The translations under genes and the position numbers were made by a program. The notes beneath the pieces are model-generated. The model made no database searches and was not told the DNA's origin. It saw only the letters and a program-made list of their open reading frames with translations. A DNA stretch of 64,000 nt from NCBI RefSeq assembly GCF_018812025.1, contig NC_063062.1, positions 6,581,513 to 6,645,512 of the forward strand. Direction: 5' to 3'. Below are positions 49,901 through 57,017 of the stretch, piece by piece. The first letter of the stretch is position 1, and every line of letters begins with the position of its first letter. The DNA is from Megalobrama amblycephala (taxonomy: Eukaryota > Chordata > Actinopteri > Cypriniformes > Xenocyprididae).

Positions 49901-50040
49901 CTCAACAAAACCAATTTGGAGCTGGTGTCAGAGGCCTTACTTACCCAGAATAGAAAGCTGAAGAAGAACAGGAAGTACCGAATCCAAGGGTTGACGAAAG
50001 AGAACATTTGCGTCCTGGTAAGGCTCGCCTGCCTATCCAT
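25913..50040 (-). CDS. tspan33: TspanC8 tetraspanin, tspan33-like; frame broken in exon 7
   Basis: Coding exons in transcript order: 49945-50040, 45199-45256, 44962-45089, 42680-42754, 41835-41930, 36529-36657, 31328-31491, 25913-25981. Without the two extra bases in exon 7 the product would be about 270 residues (human TSPAN33: 283). Visible: TM1 (YFLFFFSFLFWVFSLLIVAI), TM2 (PAVILIVVGVVMFFITF), CGCIGALREN small loop, TM3 (FLTQMAIAILGFFY), large loop with CCGW, FNC, ERC, SCC, TMC and GC, i.e. eight cysteines as in TspanC8 tetraspanins, then TM4. TspanC8 members bind and traffic the protease ADAM10. TSPAN33 is preferred because HYRDDLDLQNL and VINTMCG match it closely; a fish paralogue of the TSPAN15/33 branch is the alternative. 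All introns are GT-AG. Confidence 0.9.
25982..26644 (-). other. tspan33 intron 7, no recognised feature
   Basis: No ORF or repeat boundary recognised before the element that begins near 26645. Confidence 0.35.
27562..27785 (+). CDS. Exon-like ORF with basic conserved motif, probably transposon-derived
   Basis: ATG at 27562, 74 codons and two bases, then donor GACAG|gtgagt. The second half is strongly basic: SRKRKRTGHPNDPRRVWDKR, then ARINIGVAFSRWRELRDKLH and DVDLACVLLDR. From memory, similar N/RINIGxAFxRWRxL motifs occur in many uncharacterised fish proteins, often repeat-associated. No downstream exon could be identified, so this is either the first exon of a damaged element-borne gene or a relic. 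Function unknown; the call rests on motif and donor only. Confidence 0.4.
27911..27977. repeat. 12-bp tandem repeat, five copies plus partial
   Basis: Perfect units TCTGATCAATAG at 27911, 27923, 27935, 27947 and 27959, then TCTGATC. Each unit holds the palindrome TGATCA. Flanked by GACGCG on the left and GCGTC on the right. Confidence 0.95.
28596..29327. mobile_element. Harbinger-type MITE with TTA target duplication
   Basis: Inverted ends AGCCTAGTTCAGACTGCACG (28596) and the complement ending GAACTCGGCT (29327), flanked by TTA on both sides (28593-28595 and 29328-29330). The 3-bp TTA duplication suggests PIF/Harbinger (inference). No transposase. Confidence 0.8.
29331..29810. other. tspan33 intron 7, unassigned
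   Basis: GC-richer than its surroundings, likely repeat-derived, but no ends recognised. Confidence 0.3.
29811..30577. mobile_element. DNA element with ATAGAGGGTATGCA ends and possible THAP relic
   Basis: Left ATAGAGGGTATGCACGTCGA (29811) and right end GTCGATGCATACCCTCTAT (30577) form diverged inverted repeats. Inside, around 30000-30085, different frames give KWITAIHRNSWTPAE and TWICSYHFVS, which together resemble the middle of a THAP zinc-binding domain. A single frame cannot be kept, so it is a relic at best. Confidence 0.5.
30780..30952. mobile_element. Half of a GGATAGTTCACCC-type MITE
   Basis: Ends CATTTTTGGGTGAACTAACC, the same terminus as the complete element at 32165-32489; the other half is missing. 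The rest of 30578-30990 shows nothing. Confidence 0.6.
30991..31172. repeat. Inverted-repeat element next to tspan33 exon 7
   Basis: Arms of about 34 bp (30991-31024 and 31138-31172) around ATTTTCCTATGGGTTTTTAT, separated by about 113 bp. It lies about 150 bp past the donor of exon 7. Confidence 0.7.
31328..31491 (-). pseudogene. tspan33: tspan33 exon 7 with two 1-bp insertions
   Basis: Acceptor ctctttcag, donor gtaaca, both normal. The exon is 164 bp where the family alignment needs 162. It starts TVINTMCGFGIQTQNY, then one extra base (about 31443-31445, an A run on the + strand) shifts to the frame reading LDATKSIYPVGC and ESHLLLVGGA. A second extra base (about 31353-31358) shifts to the frame reading TLALALPQ, which joins exon 8 in frame. 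As written, translation stops shortly after the first shift, before TM4. Either the gene copy is decaying or both are sequence errors. Confidence 0.85.
32165..32489. mobile_element. Palindromic MITE, GGGATAGTTCACCC ends
   Basis: TTAAAGGGATAGTTCACCCA at the left and its near-complement at the right. The arms extend inward about 140 bp with high identity (GGAAGATATTTGGAAGAATG and its complement) to a short loop near 32330. Non-coding; known from memory as very common in cyprinid genomes. Confidence 0.85.
32490..34473 (-). other. tspan33 intron 6, mostly unique
   Basis: No ORF of interest. A short GGTTGCTAG-like simple repeat at about 33700-33775 is the only structure seen. Confidence 0.35.
34474..34886. 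mobile_element. MITE with ~50-bp inverted repeats
   Basis: ATAATCCGCTTGTTAAGTCA (about 34474) pairs with the complement of CTTAACAACCGGATTAT (34886). The arms continue through GACGT and CCGGGTCCAA. Interior AT-rich, non-coding. Confidence 0.7.
34887..36528 (-). other. tspan33 intron 6, repeat fragments
   Basis: Fragments only: GTTCACCCGAAATGAAAATT near 35187; a terminus ATCGTTACACCCCTA near 35644; and 35995-36230, a diverged copy of the palindromic family seen at 45367-46294 (GAATGATTTCTGAAG-like and CTTAGTGAGCACAAGAGACT). Confidence 0.45.
36529..36657 (-). CDS. tspan33: tspan33 exon 6
   Basis: Acceptor ctccttgcag, donor gtgaga. Forty-three codons with CCGWNNYTDW, LYFNCTPSNPSNERC and VPFSCCTP. 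Holds six of the eight loop cysteines. NYT and NCT are possible N-glycosylation sites. Confidence 0.94.
37028..37234. mobile_element. Palindromic MITE, GGATTAGTTCACTTT ends
   Basis: TTAAAGGATTAGTTCACTTT (37028) and exact complementary end at 37234; about 45-bp arms including AAAATGAAAATTACC. Confidence 0.85.
37260..37641 (+). mobile_element. Tc1 fragment, same family as copy A, inverted
   Basis: Carries the transposase 3' end and one inverted repeat: GGGCCCAATTTGGACATTTT then GTGTACTCACTTTTGTGGCC, ending CTGTGAGATACTG followed by TA. The other two thirds are lost. Confidence 0.85.
37647..39031. mobile_element. hAT element with 8-bp target duplication CTGTATAA
   Basis: CTGTATAA at 37639-37646 and 39032-39039. 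Ends CAGTGGTTCTCAAAC and (complement of the right end) CAGCACTTCTCAAAG. A second internal terminus (GTTGAGAACCACTG ending at 38714) suggests a composite or rearranged copy. No transposase ORF. The left duplication overlaps the end of the Tc1 fragment. Confidence 0.85.
39113..39163. repeat. 19-bp perfect hairpin in the DIRS left terminus
   Basis: GCTCTCTGGTGATATCCCA (39113-39131) and its complement (39145-39163), 13-base loop. The right terminus keeps only one arm (GATATCCCAATTCG near 41514). Confidence 0.9.
39990..40400 (-). pseudogene. DIRS tyrosine recombinase, truncated
   Basis: LCPVHTLRLYVVRTRSFRTS and DQLFVCYGGQQKGKAVPKQR belong to the recombinase N-terminal half. It ends AHWIVDAQYVR and stop, so the C-terminal catalytic block with the His-x-x-Arg and the Tyr nucleophile is missing. 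Confidence 0.75.
40358..40740 (-). pseudogene. DIRS RNase H end and linker fragment
   Basis: Contains FARCPAIDLFASPDTAHCQL, FYSLTEGTLGTDALAHSWP and LRKYAFPPVSLLAQLLCKVR then EEQVLLVAPYWPTRTWFSEL: the conserved junction of RNase H and the region before the recombinase in DIRS1-type elements. The catalytic RT part that should precede it is absent. Confidence 0.8.
40815..41183 (-). pseudogene. DIRS gag-like fragment
   Basis: Reads MSQVGLFGDVVESFAQQFSA, then a long Pro/Ser/Ala/Arg-rich stretch (STPPPAAQPQSARRQGRPSA). Upstream and downstream gag parts are missing or in other frames. Similarity to zebrafish DIRS1 gag is from memory. Confidence 0.6.
41585..41730. repeat. Fragment of the 45.4-kb palindromic repeat family
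   Basis: ATATTTCACAATATTGGTGT, then TTTGGTGAGCATAAGAGACT: matches one arm of 45367-46294, diverged. Confidence 0.6.
41835..41930 (-). CDS. tspan33: tspan33 exon 5
   Basis: Acceptor gttcacag, donor gtaggg. Thirty-two codons, TREALGKFVKKAIVHYRDDL then DLQNLMDYIQKE: first part of the large extracellular loop; HYRDDLDLQNL is a TSPAN33 signature. Confidence 0.93.
42680..42754 (-). CDS. tspan33: tspan33 exon 4
   Basis: Acceptor ctctctag, donor gtgggc. Twenty-five codons, FSFSLTLVFLTQMAIAILGF then FYSDQ: TM3. A second AG eleven bases downstream (catttag) would break the frame, so the upstream acceptor was chosen. Confidence 0.92.
43655..44669. mobile_element. MITE with GGGCTTTTCACACT ends, hosting a second MITE
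   Basis: Left GGGCTTTTCACACTTG (43655) and right GTGTGAAAAGCCC (44669). Repeated AACCCTGGG/CCCGGGGTTA motifs near both ends. Interrupted by the element at 43821-44152. Flanks CTA and TTA suggest a TWA-type duplication (one mismatch). Non-coding; tspan33 intron 3. Confidence 0.75.
43821..44152. mobile_element. Nested MITE with TTGCGTCCCAA ends
   Basis: TTGCGTCCCAAATGACGCAC at the left and the complement of AATTGGGACGCAC at the right; CACTATGCACTTATACGCTA-type short repeats inside. Inserted in the outer MITE. Confidence 0.75.
44962..45089 (-). CDS. tspan33: tspan33 exon 3
   Basis: Acceptor cacccttcag, donor gtgagc. Reads TVRDTFLIDPAVILIVVGVV then MFFITFCGCIGALRENIRLL: TM2 and the conserved inner-loop CGCIG motif. 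Confidence 0.93.
45199..45256 (-). CDS. tspan33: tspan33 exon 2
   Basis: Acceptor ttttttag, donor gtacga. Reads VFSLLIVAIGVYAKVEKAT: rest of TM1 and start of the small extracellular loop; ends one base into an Asp codon. Confidence 0.9.
45367..46294. mobile_element. Foldback element with CAGTACAGTCCAAAAG ends and TA flanks
   Basis: Both ends CAGTACAGTCCAAAAG in inverse orientation, flanked by TATATA. Arms of about 280 bp (45367-45650, 46010-46294) are highly similar and inverted. The centre holds a third terminus-like sequence (CCCCAAACTTTTGAACGGTA at 45869-45887). Non-autonomous, TA duplication suggests Tc1/mariner mobilisation (inference). Confidence 0.8.
46346..47865 (-). mobile_element. 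Tc1/mariner relic with diverged inverted repeats
   Basis: Right end CCATGACTG then TA; left end AGTCCTGGTCAGAATTATTA. Inverted repeats of about 100 bp share GATCTTTTATT and CCTTGGTAA. On the minus strand around 46700-46760 degraded PNPIENEWS-like residues mark the third catalytic block of a transposase; many stops. Confidence 0.75.
47356..47450. repeat. 45-bp near-perfect hairpin inside the Tc1/mariner relic
   Basis: Arms 47356-47400 and 47406-47450 differ at one position, loop AGAAG. Core GTCCCATTTCCATCATCAGG. Confidence 0.95.
47866..49009 (-). other. tspan33 intron 1, no recognised feature
   Basis: Only short ORFs without similarity; TTATT-type simple sequence near 47890. Confidence 0.35.
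49010..49350. repeat. Interspersed repeat, TATGTGACCCTGGACCACAA start
   Basis: The opening phrase followed by AAACCAGTCATAAG and, later, TTGTATCTCGGCCAAA is recalled as a very common cyprinid/fish repeat. Class not assigned; right end uncertain. Confidence 0.5.
49945..50040 (-). CDS. tspan33: tspan33 exon 1 (start codon)
   Basis: ATG at 50038-50040. Starts MDRQASLTRTQMFSFVNPWI, a short cytosolic N-terminus, then the beginning of TM1 (RYFLFFFSFLFW). FSFVNP matches the FSFVSP motif of TSPAN33. Donor gtaagt. Confidence 0.92.
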
Positions 50041-50785
50041 TCTAACAGATTTTTAGAGGCTGAGGATGAAAAATCAGCGATGTCAAACGGATATGCCATC
50101 CACTATGTATGTTTCAGTCCACGGCTATAGCCTGAAATGGACTGCAACAGCTGTTGTACATGTGGACTGACACGCCGCGCACGTTAGTGTCTGTCGAAAT
50201 GGCCAGAGTGCCACATTACATAAAAGCTGCCTTTGGATGCTTTGAAAGCTCCGTTCCATTGTTTTCGATCACCAGTACAGCCAGTGTCGAGAAGAATTTG
50301 CAGTTAGGCAAAACAGACAGGGCTTTTCCAGTGTTCCAGTTTCGACAATATTCTCTGTCTACAGTATCTCAATATGAGAAGACATAGTGGCTCTGTGAAG
50401 AAAAGTAGACCCTGTGAATCAGACTGTCACGTGCCTGCTAACTGCTTCAAAGTGATGACTTGATTATCAGGGCTGCTGCGAGACTCTTGGTAGATCAAGG
50501 ACTGGGAAACCAGGGCAGGCAGCACAAGAAACTCTACTGCTGGAAAGCCGTTCTAAATATAAATGACCCATCATGAAACTGCAGTTTCAGGAGTAGTTTG
50601 GACTCTGCTGGTTGTCTGACTGCCTTTTCCCACTGGGAGCTCTGCTGTTTCTCTGGACTGCATCTGTAAAGCTCATTGAATCCTTTATTCATGGGAGAAG
50701 GACAATCAATCGGGTTGTTGAGAGTCTTTCTCACAGGTTTATTGATATAGGCCCTGAATGTTTTTTTCTTTGAAAGTTTGGAGAC
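50041..50785 (-). other. 5' UTR/promoter side of tspan33
   Basis: Sequence upstream of the tspan33 start codon. No convincing TATA box or CpG cluster seen; transcription start not placeable. Confidence 0.35.
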
Positions 50786-50797
50786 AGACCTGAGGGC

Positions 50798-51443
50798 TGT
50801 TTCATAAAAGATGCTAAGAAAAGCGAGGATTAAACTCCAAAACCTGACTCGAATTAACCTAACAAATGAGTTGGGGCTAAAGCGGTTTCATAAAAGGTTT
50901 GTCTCTTTGTCTAGCAAAAAAATCCCTCATCACTAAATGAAAGCTTAAAATGTAGGCCTGATTTTTTCAGGTCTATTGACTTTGAATTTCTGTGTTACTT
51001 TTGCTATATTTTCACTTAAAACAATGATTTGGTAATCCTCTTGTACCACTGTCCTCTTTTGTGCTAAGAAATAAGTCTCCTGACAGTTCTCTCCCAAGTG
51101 CTTCCATTGTTGTCAGCATTAAGTCTGAGAATGCTTCAGTGGGCTATATAACACTTAATTTTTAAGAAATTACTTCTCTTTAAATGTTTTGGTTTATCAT
51201 ACTTACCTTTTAATAAAAAAATGCCTTAAACTTACTCCATTTTTTTTTTATTTAGCACTATTTAATGAAGTCAAATAATTGTATGTGAGAGAGTCAGCTA
51301 TAATATCATTGTTTTCCTATTGGTCAGTGTTAGAGGAGCTCAGTTAGCCTGACAGTTAGCCTGCCCCGGACCAGGCTAGTTTCCCAGCATAAGTTGCCAG
51401 AGTAACTGACTTTGAACTAATTTAAGTTTGTTTTATGAAACAG
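50798..51443. mobile_element. MITE with CTGTTTCATAAA ends
   Basis: CTGTTTCATAAAAG near 50798 and TTTTATGAAACAG ending about 51443. An internal GGTTTCATAAAAGG near 50883 repeats the terminus. Non-coding. Confidence 0.65.
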
Positions 51444-51924
51444 AATTCGCTGACAACAAGTCTGACTAAGTAAAATAAGCCTGGCTTGTTTTCTAATCTT
51501 GTACTTGTACTTCATGAGATCCAAGACATTGATTTGTTTGTTTCCGCCCTACGTCCACAAAAATCACATCCTTTGTATGCGATATAGTCTGTCATAATAC
51601 TCGTATTACCACATTCAGATGCTACTCAGTAGCTTTTAAAATATACTGTAGCTATAAGAGTATTGATCCAACCAAGAATAGAGAACAGCATTGATCTATA
51701 ATGTCTTTTAATGACTTTTTTATAGGACTGATAGAAAACTTTCTGAATTAAAGAAGTGCTTTGCAAAGTCGACTTTAAAAAAGCACTGATTACTTTGACC
51801 ATATAATTATTTGTATTATGGCTTATAGTTATAACAGAATGATGATGAATTTTTGTTATATTTTTTGATCCATTTATTTGGAAACATTAGGATATTTATT
51901 ATATAAGTTTATACTATTCATAGA

Positions 51925-52143
51925 CTCTAAAAAATGCTGGGTTAAAACCAACCCAAGTGTCTGGTTTTTAATTTCCAACCTATGTTAGGTTCATTTTAAG
52001 CCAGCCATATAGTAATTTTTAAACAATAGTTGGGTTAAATAAAACTGCCCAGCACGTTGGTCAAACATTTCACCCAACCACTGGGTTTATCAATTTTCAA
52101 CCCAACCTAGGTTGTTTTTGACCCAGCATTTTTTTAAGAGTGT
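51925..52143. mobile_element. MITE with CTAAAAAATGCTGGGTT ends
   Basis: CTAAAAAATGCTGGGTTAAA at the left, complement GACCCAGCATTTTTTTAAGAG at the right, with several internal AACCCAACC motifs. A common cyprinid short element by memory. Confidence 0.8.
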
Positions 52144-52181
52144 ACTTTTAATTCTACACAATCAGTTACAAACTAAACGAA

Positions 52182-53006
52182 GGCCCTGTCCCAAATGGCA
52201 CACTCCGGACTTGTGGACTTCCTCAGAGTCCACACTTTGGTGACGTCATGTAGTGCAGACCTATAGGGCCCTTGGCGCGAGTCCATGAGGGCGCATTGAG
52301 ACAGACTCGATCGTCATGCCGGAAATAACGGTCTGGTCGTTTTTTGACAGATGCTGCAGGTTCGGGGATAATATTTAGCATCGAGAACAGGTTTCTTTTC
52401 TTTTGCAAAAAATTATCTCCATATCAACTACACAGCCTGCTTTTGCTTATGCCACCTGGGCATTAGACAATATATACATGCTTATTTAAATAATGTATAC
52501 AGTTGTAATAATACATAATGTTCCATTGAACTAAGATTACAATTTTAACACATTCGGTTCTATTTATTTAATGAATCATAATGCGATCGTATTATTCAAC
52601 GCGCTATTATTATGTTTGAGATATCAACCACTGGTCGATGACCATAATGTTTGTATAAACTGTAGGTAACAACTGGTAAAATGTACACCTAGGTCATAAA
52701 AACCGTAATGATACCTACACTTAAATATTTTCTTCTCAGCCATGTCATCAATTGTGAAATCTCCTCCCATCCGTTGTCTGATTGGCATTTCGCAAGGATT
52801 CCTGGGTAGTTAAAGTGTGCGGAGCCTGCATCTATGCGGGCTTCGCGGAAGACCGCTTCAAGGGTACAAAGGGGGCGCTGCTGAGCACACTTCAGAGCGT
52901 TAAAATGCTGAATGGGACGGCCTACGGACTCGTAGACTCGGCGAGCACGCGCAATTTAAGTCCACGAGAGAAAGTCCACATGAAGTGCGCCATTTGGGAC
53001 AGGGCC
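52182..53006. mobile_element. DNA element with GGCCCTGTCCCAAATGGCAC ends
   Basis: Left GGCCCTGTCCCAAATGGCAC (52182) pairs with the right complement GCCATTTGGGACAGGGCC (53006). Inner short repeats GAGTCCACA. No transposase; no target duplication identified. Confidence 0.75.
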
Positions 53007-53307
53007 ATAGAGGCTGTGTCCGGAATCGCATGCTCTCTTGAGTAGATACTTTTTTTTTTTAATAGTCTTGAAGTAGCTTACTTATTCAAAATAAGTATGT
53101 TCTATATAGTATGAATGTAATCTGGAAGAACTACATTTGCCATGTTGCCATTATCATTTGACCTACCAGAGTCAGTTTCAGAGTTGCTTCAGTCATTCAC
53201 AATCTTCTCCCGTGGCCTCATGGGATAGTAAAGTCCATCGTATGCACACTTCAGAATCTCGATGGAAGTAATGTCACTTTTTGCCTACTCTTTTATGAGT
53301 ACCGTGA

Positions 53308-53349
53308 ATTCGGACATACTTCTTTTGTCAGAAGTATGTCCGAATTCAT
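53308..53349. repeat. 18-bp perfect hairpin GAATTCGGACATACTTCT
   Basis: The arm at about 53308-53325 and its exact complement (53332-53349), loop TTTGTC. AT-rich flanks. Confidence 0.85.
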
Positions 53350-53790
53350 ACCACATACTACTATTTTTAGCCTACTATATATTATAGGGACAACGCTATC
53401 TCACGACCAAGTCGTACATATTTTACGAGGTACAAATTCATACAGTTTGTCTAAACCCAGTGACGGGTAGGTTTAGGGGTAGGAATTTGGCAACTCATAA
53501 AATATGTATGATTTAGCAAAAAACTTATGTATTCATCAAGGTTATAATCGTTAACGAAGACGAACGAAAAAACGAAAACTAGGGAAAAAACATTGTCGTT
53601 AACTGAAATAAAACAAGGCATTACAAAAAAAACGATAACTAACTAAAACTGTAATGTGTGTTTGGCAAAACTAACTAAAATAAAACAAAATTATAGATTA
53701 AATGTCCTTAGTTTTCGTCTTTATCAATGTCTTTCATAGAGCAAATAACGTTTAACGTTAGCTGCATTTCCTTTCCCCGCGTCTCTTACA

Positions 53791-53819
53791 TACACGCGCG
53801 CGCGCGCGCACACACACAG
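53791..53819. repeat. (CG)n(CA)n alternating tract
   Basis: Alternating purine-pyrimidine run ACACGCGCGCGCGCGCGCAC then CACACA; could adopt Z-DNA. Confidence 0.8.
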
Positions 53820-54117
53820 CCCCTCCCTTCAGTGCACACCGCGTCTCCATGAGAACGAGTGTTCGACTTTGAAAGCAAGTTCGCTAAAGGTTGGTATCTC
53901 GTGAACACCTTTACAGAAACACACATTAAAAAGTGGTATAAAAATATTTTTAATTCTGAATATAACTTTGTCAGCGTGTTAATGTCGACGCGAGAAGCGA
54001 TTGCTACTGCAGCAAGTTAACTAGTCGCAAGCTTGAGGTAAAATGCACTTGGGTTGTCGATGTCAAAACACTATATAAGCTGTGATTCAAATATTAAATA
54101 ATGTCATTTGTTTACTC

Positions 54118-54146
54118 TTACACTGAATGTTTGCTGCTTCAATCCA
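54118..54146 (+). repeat. 29-bp direct repeat, left copy
   Basis: TTACACTGAATGTTTGCTGC then TTCAATCCA; identical to 57914-57942 and bracketing the foldback. Confidence 0.95.
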
Positions 54147-54836
54147 AATGTGTTTGCATAGTTCACCCAAAATGAAAATTACTGTGAGAAAAAAATCAAG
54201 TTTACAGAGTTTTAGTGTCACTGAAGGTAAACCTGCGTTGCTCATGGTGGTTAACGTTGCCTCTCTTAATGTGCTCTTGCTGAATGGCAAGGATTGCTAT
54301 GGAAGTATTTTAATGCCAAATGTTTTTGAAATAAAAAGCTTGTTGAATTGCACTAACTGGAAAAAAAACATGCATCACATTAGCTGTGCTTGCATTTAGA
54401 TGCATTGTATTTTTAAGGCTTGCATTTTTATGGGCTGAAATTCAACATGGTCGTATATTTAAGCTGTGAATATTTCAATAAAAAATATTTCACACACATT
54501 TTCATTATTAAAAATTCAATAATTTATTTTCACCTTTCAGATTTCAATTCCAAAATATTCATTCTGTTTAAAAATACAACCTATAAAATTCGACTAGCAA
54601 TTTTCAGTCCATTTTATTTCGCTTTACAAATTCGCTTCCACAAATTCAGTGGTTCAAATTCGACAGAAAATTCAACATTTCACATCCGGGGAACTGCAGG
54701 AAAAGCAGTAGAGTGCCGATGCATGATCTCCATCTGCTGTTAGTCGACTTCACCAGCAGGCGCCGCTAGCGGCTGTTTACAAAGACGAGCAACGGCTAGT
54801 AAGTCATCATTGATTCATAAAAGCGGATTTACAGAA

Positions 54837-54974
54837 ATGGAGCAAGCGGTAAGTGAATGTGTGATGATTACCAGGGCCAGTATAAATGCAGAAAAGCTGA
54901 TAAAGACACAAAAGCTGCATTTATGTTTAATTCAGTGTCTTTACGGTTACTTTCCCTGTTTAGTCTACATGTAA
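54837..54974 (+). other. Small ORF of the foldback, left arm (45 aa)
   Basis: ATG in a good context. Starts MEQAVSECVMITRASINAEK, then LIKTQKLHLCLIQ. The same first 33 codons (one change) occur in the opposite arm. A perfect 5' splice motif (GCG|gtaagtg) follows codon 4, so it might instead be a short first exon. No family recognised; coding status unproven. Confidence 0.25.
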
Positions 54975-55476
54975 GCAGCTTTCTCTCCCGTGAACGAGAT
55001 TATAACGTTATTGTCCGATGCTGGTGTACAGATATACATTAAATCTGAGGTAGACATATATTTCTCTCTGTTGTTTAGTTTCCTTAACTTTATATCGCAG
55101 CACTGTGTTGTAATACTATGGTTTCCCTCATCCGTCATAGGATTCCCCTGCCATCAGGACATATAAAACTCTTAACACAGCTTAATGGACTCGTGTACAG
55201 TGATATAAAAGAGCAAACTCGCACCTCGTTTGTGATGTAAGTTATACTATATAGGCTCCAAGAAAGCAGATACTGGCATAAAGTTGTTTTGACGCTGAAC
55301 ATTTGATTTTCGCAAATTTAGGGACCGTCTCTAAAGTTACGATATTGGTATTCACGTTTCTACCTTCAGTAGCGTTTAAAGAGAATGATTTACAGTCACA
55401 AAACCAACTCTAAAGTGTTCATCTAGGTCTCAGGTAATGCAAACCTTTTAGATTTTTGATGCTTATTAAAATAAAA

Positions 55477-55760
55477 GGTAACACTTTATATTATAGTTAG
55501 TTAATATGAACTAATAAAGAACTGCACTTCTACAGCACTTATTAATCTTTGTTAATTTTAATTCCAGCATTTACTAATGCATTATTAAAATCAAGAGTTG
55601 TATTAACATTAGGTAATGCACTGTGAACTAACATGAACAATGAACCGCTGTAATTTTATAACCCTAACAAAGATTAACAAATACAGTAACAAATGTATTG
55701 CTCATGGATAGTTCATGTTAGTTAAGATATTATGATCCATCCATATTGTAAAGTGTTTCC
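55477..55760. mobile_element. MITE with GGTAACACTTTATATTATAG ends
   Basis: GGTAACACTTTATATTATAG at the left and the complement of TATTGTAAAGTGTTTCC at the right. Nested in the foldback left arm. Interior non-coding. Confidence 0.75.
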
Positions 55761-55928
55761 AAATAAACTGTCAAGTAATATGTGAATATTGCTATGTATT
55801 TCACTACTGTATGGGATCATACAAAAAATGCCATAATTTAAAGCTCAATAGCATTTGACGAGAATGATTTACAGTCACAAAACTACCTGTAAAGTGTTCA
55901 TATGGTGTCAGGTCGAACAGTGATGCGC

Positions 55929-55930
<2 letters not shown>

Positions 55931-55963
<33 letters not shown>

Positions 55964-55976
55964 ACTCACTCACTCA

Positions 55977-56010
<34 letters not shown>
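55931..56010. repeat. (TC)n(TCAC)n(CA)n microsatellite
   Basis: TC, then CACT, then CA repeats; the inverted counterpart is at 56495-56568. Followed at 56082-56115 by CTAACC/CCCTAA telomere-like units. Confidence 0.95.
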
Positions 56011-56012
<2 letters not shown>

Positions 56013-56284
56013 AGGTTTTTGTGAATTGTGGGGACTTTCCATAGGCTGCAATGCATTTTATACTGTACAAACCGTACTTCCTATCTAACCTAACCCCTAA
56101 CCCTAAACCTAACCATCACAGGAACCTGTGCATACCTTTATTTTCTCACAAAACCACCATTTAGTATTTTTAATAATTAATTTACATTGTGGGGACCGGT
56201 GGCCGGTTGTACGCACATGCACATGCATATTCAAACACACCCCACTCAAAGTACATGCATATTATATACTATTTCTATTTTTAA

Positions 56285-56446
56285 CACGTTCATCACACAA
56301 TTCATTCTACTTCATTTTCATTTTTCCTGCTCATATATTATCCTGCTTATACAAATTTTACATTGTGTTGCCAAAGCATGTATATGAGCAGGAAAAATAA
56401 AATTAACTAAGTAGAACGATTGTGTGATGAATGTGTAAAAAGAAAA
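56285..56446. repeat. Loop-region hairpin of the foldback
   Basis: TTCATCACACAATTCATTCT (about 56289) pairs imperfectly with the complement of AGAACGATTGTGTGATGAAT (about 56412), and CATTTTTCCTGCTCATATA with TATATGAGCAGGAAAAAT: the apex of the inverted repeat. Confidence 0.7.
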
Positions 56447-56494
56447 AAAGAAAAGAAAAAAAGTATGTGCATGTACTTTGAGTTGTGTGTGTTT

Positions 56495-56497
56495 GAA

Positions 56498-56568
<71 letters not shown>
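56495..56568. repeat. (TG)n(AG)n microsatellite
   Basis: Mirror of 55931-56010 on the other arm of the foldback. Confidence 0.95.
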
Positions 56569-56570
<2 letters not shown>

Positions 56571-56852
56571 GGCGCATCACTGTTCGACCTGAGACCTAGA
56601 TGAACACTTTAGAGTTGGTTTTGTGACTGTAAATCATTCTCTTTAAACGCTACTGAAGGTAGAAACGTGAATACCAATATCGTAACTTTAGAGACGGTCC
56701 CTAAATTTGCGAATTGACGTTCAGGGTCAAAACAACTTTATGCCAGTATCTGCTTTCTTGGAGCCTATATAGTATAATCTACATCACAAATGAGGTGCGA
56801 GTTTGGTCTTTTATATCACTGTACACGAGTCCATTAAGCTGTGTTAAGAGTT

Positions 56853-57017
56853 TTATATGTCCTGATGGCAGGGAGCTATGACGGATGAGGGAAACCATAG
56901 TATTACAACACCGCGCGGCTGAATTAAACATAAATGCAGCTTTTGTGTCTTTATCAGCTTTTCTGCATTTATACTGGCCCTGATAATCATCACACATTCA
57001 CTTACCGCTTGCTCCAT
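56853..57017 (-). other. Small ORF of the foldback, right arm (54 aa)
   Basis: Mirror of the ORF at 54837: begins MEQAVSECVMIIRASINAEK, then after LCLIQ continues PRGVVILWFPSSV because the 169-bp stretch is absent. Function unknown. Confidence 0.25.
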
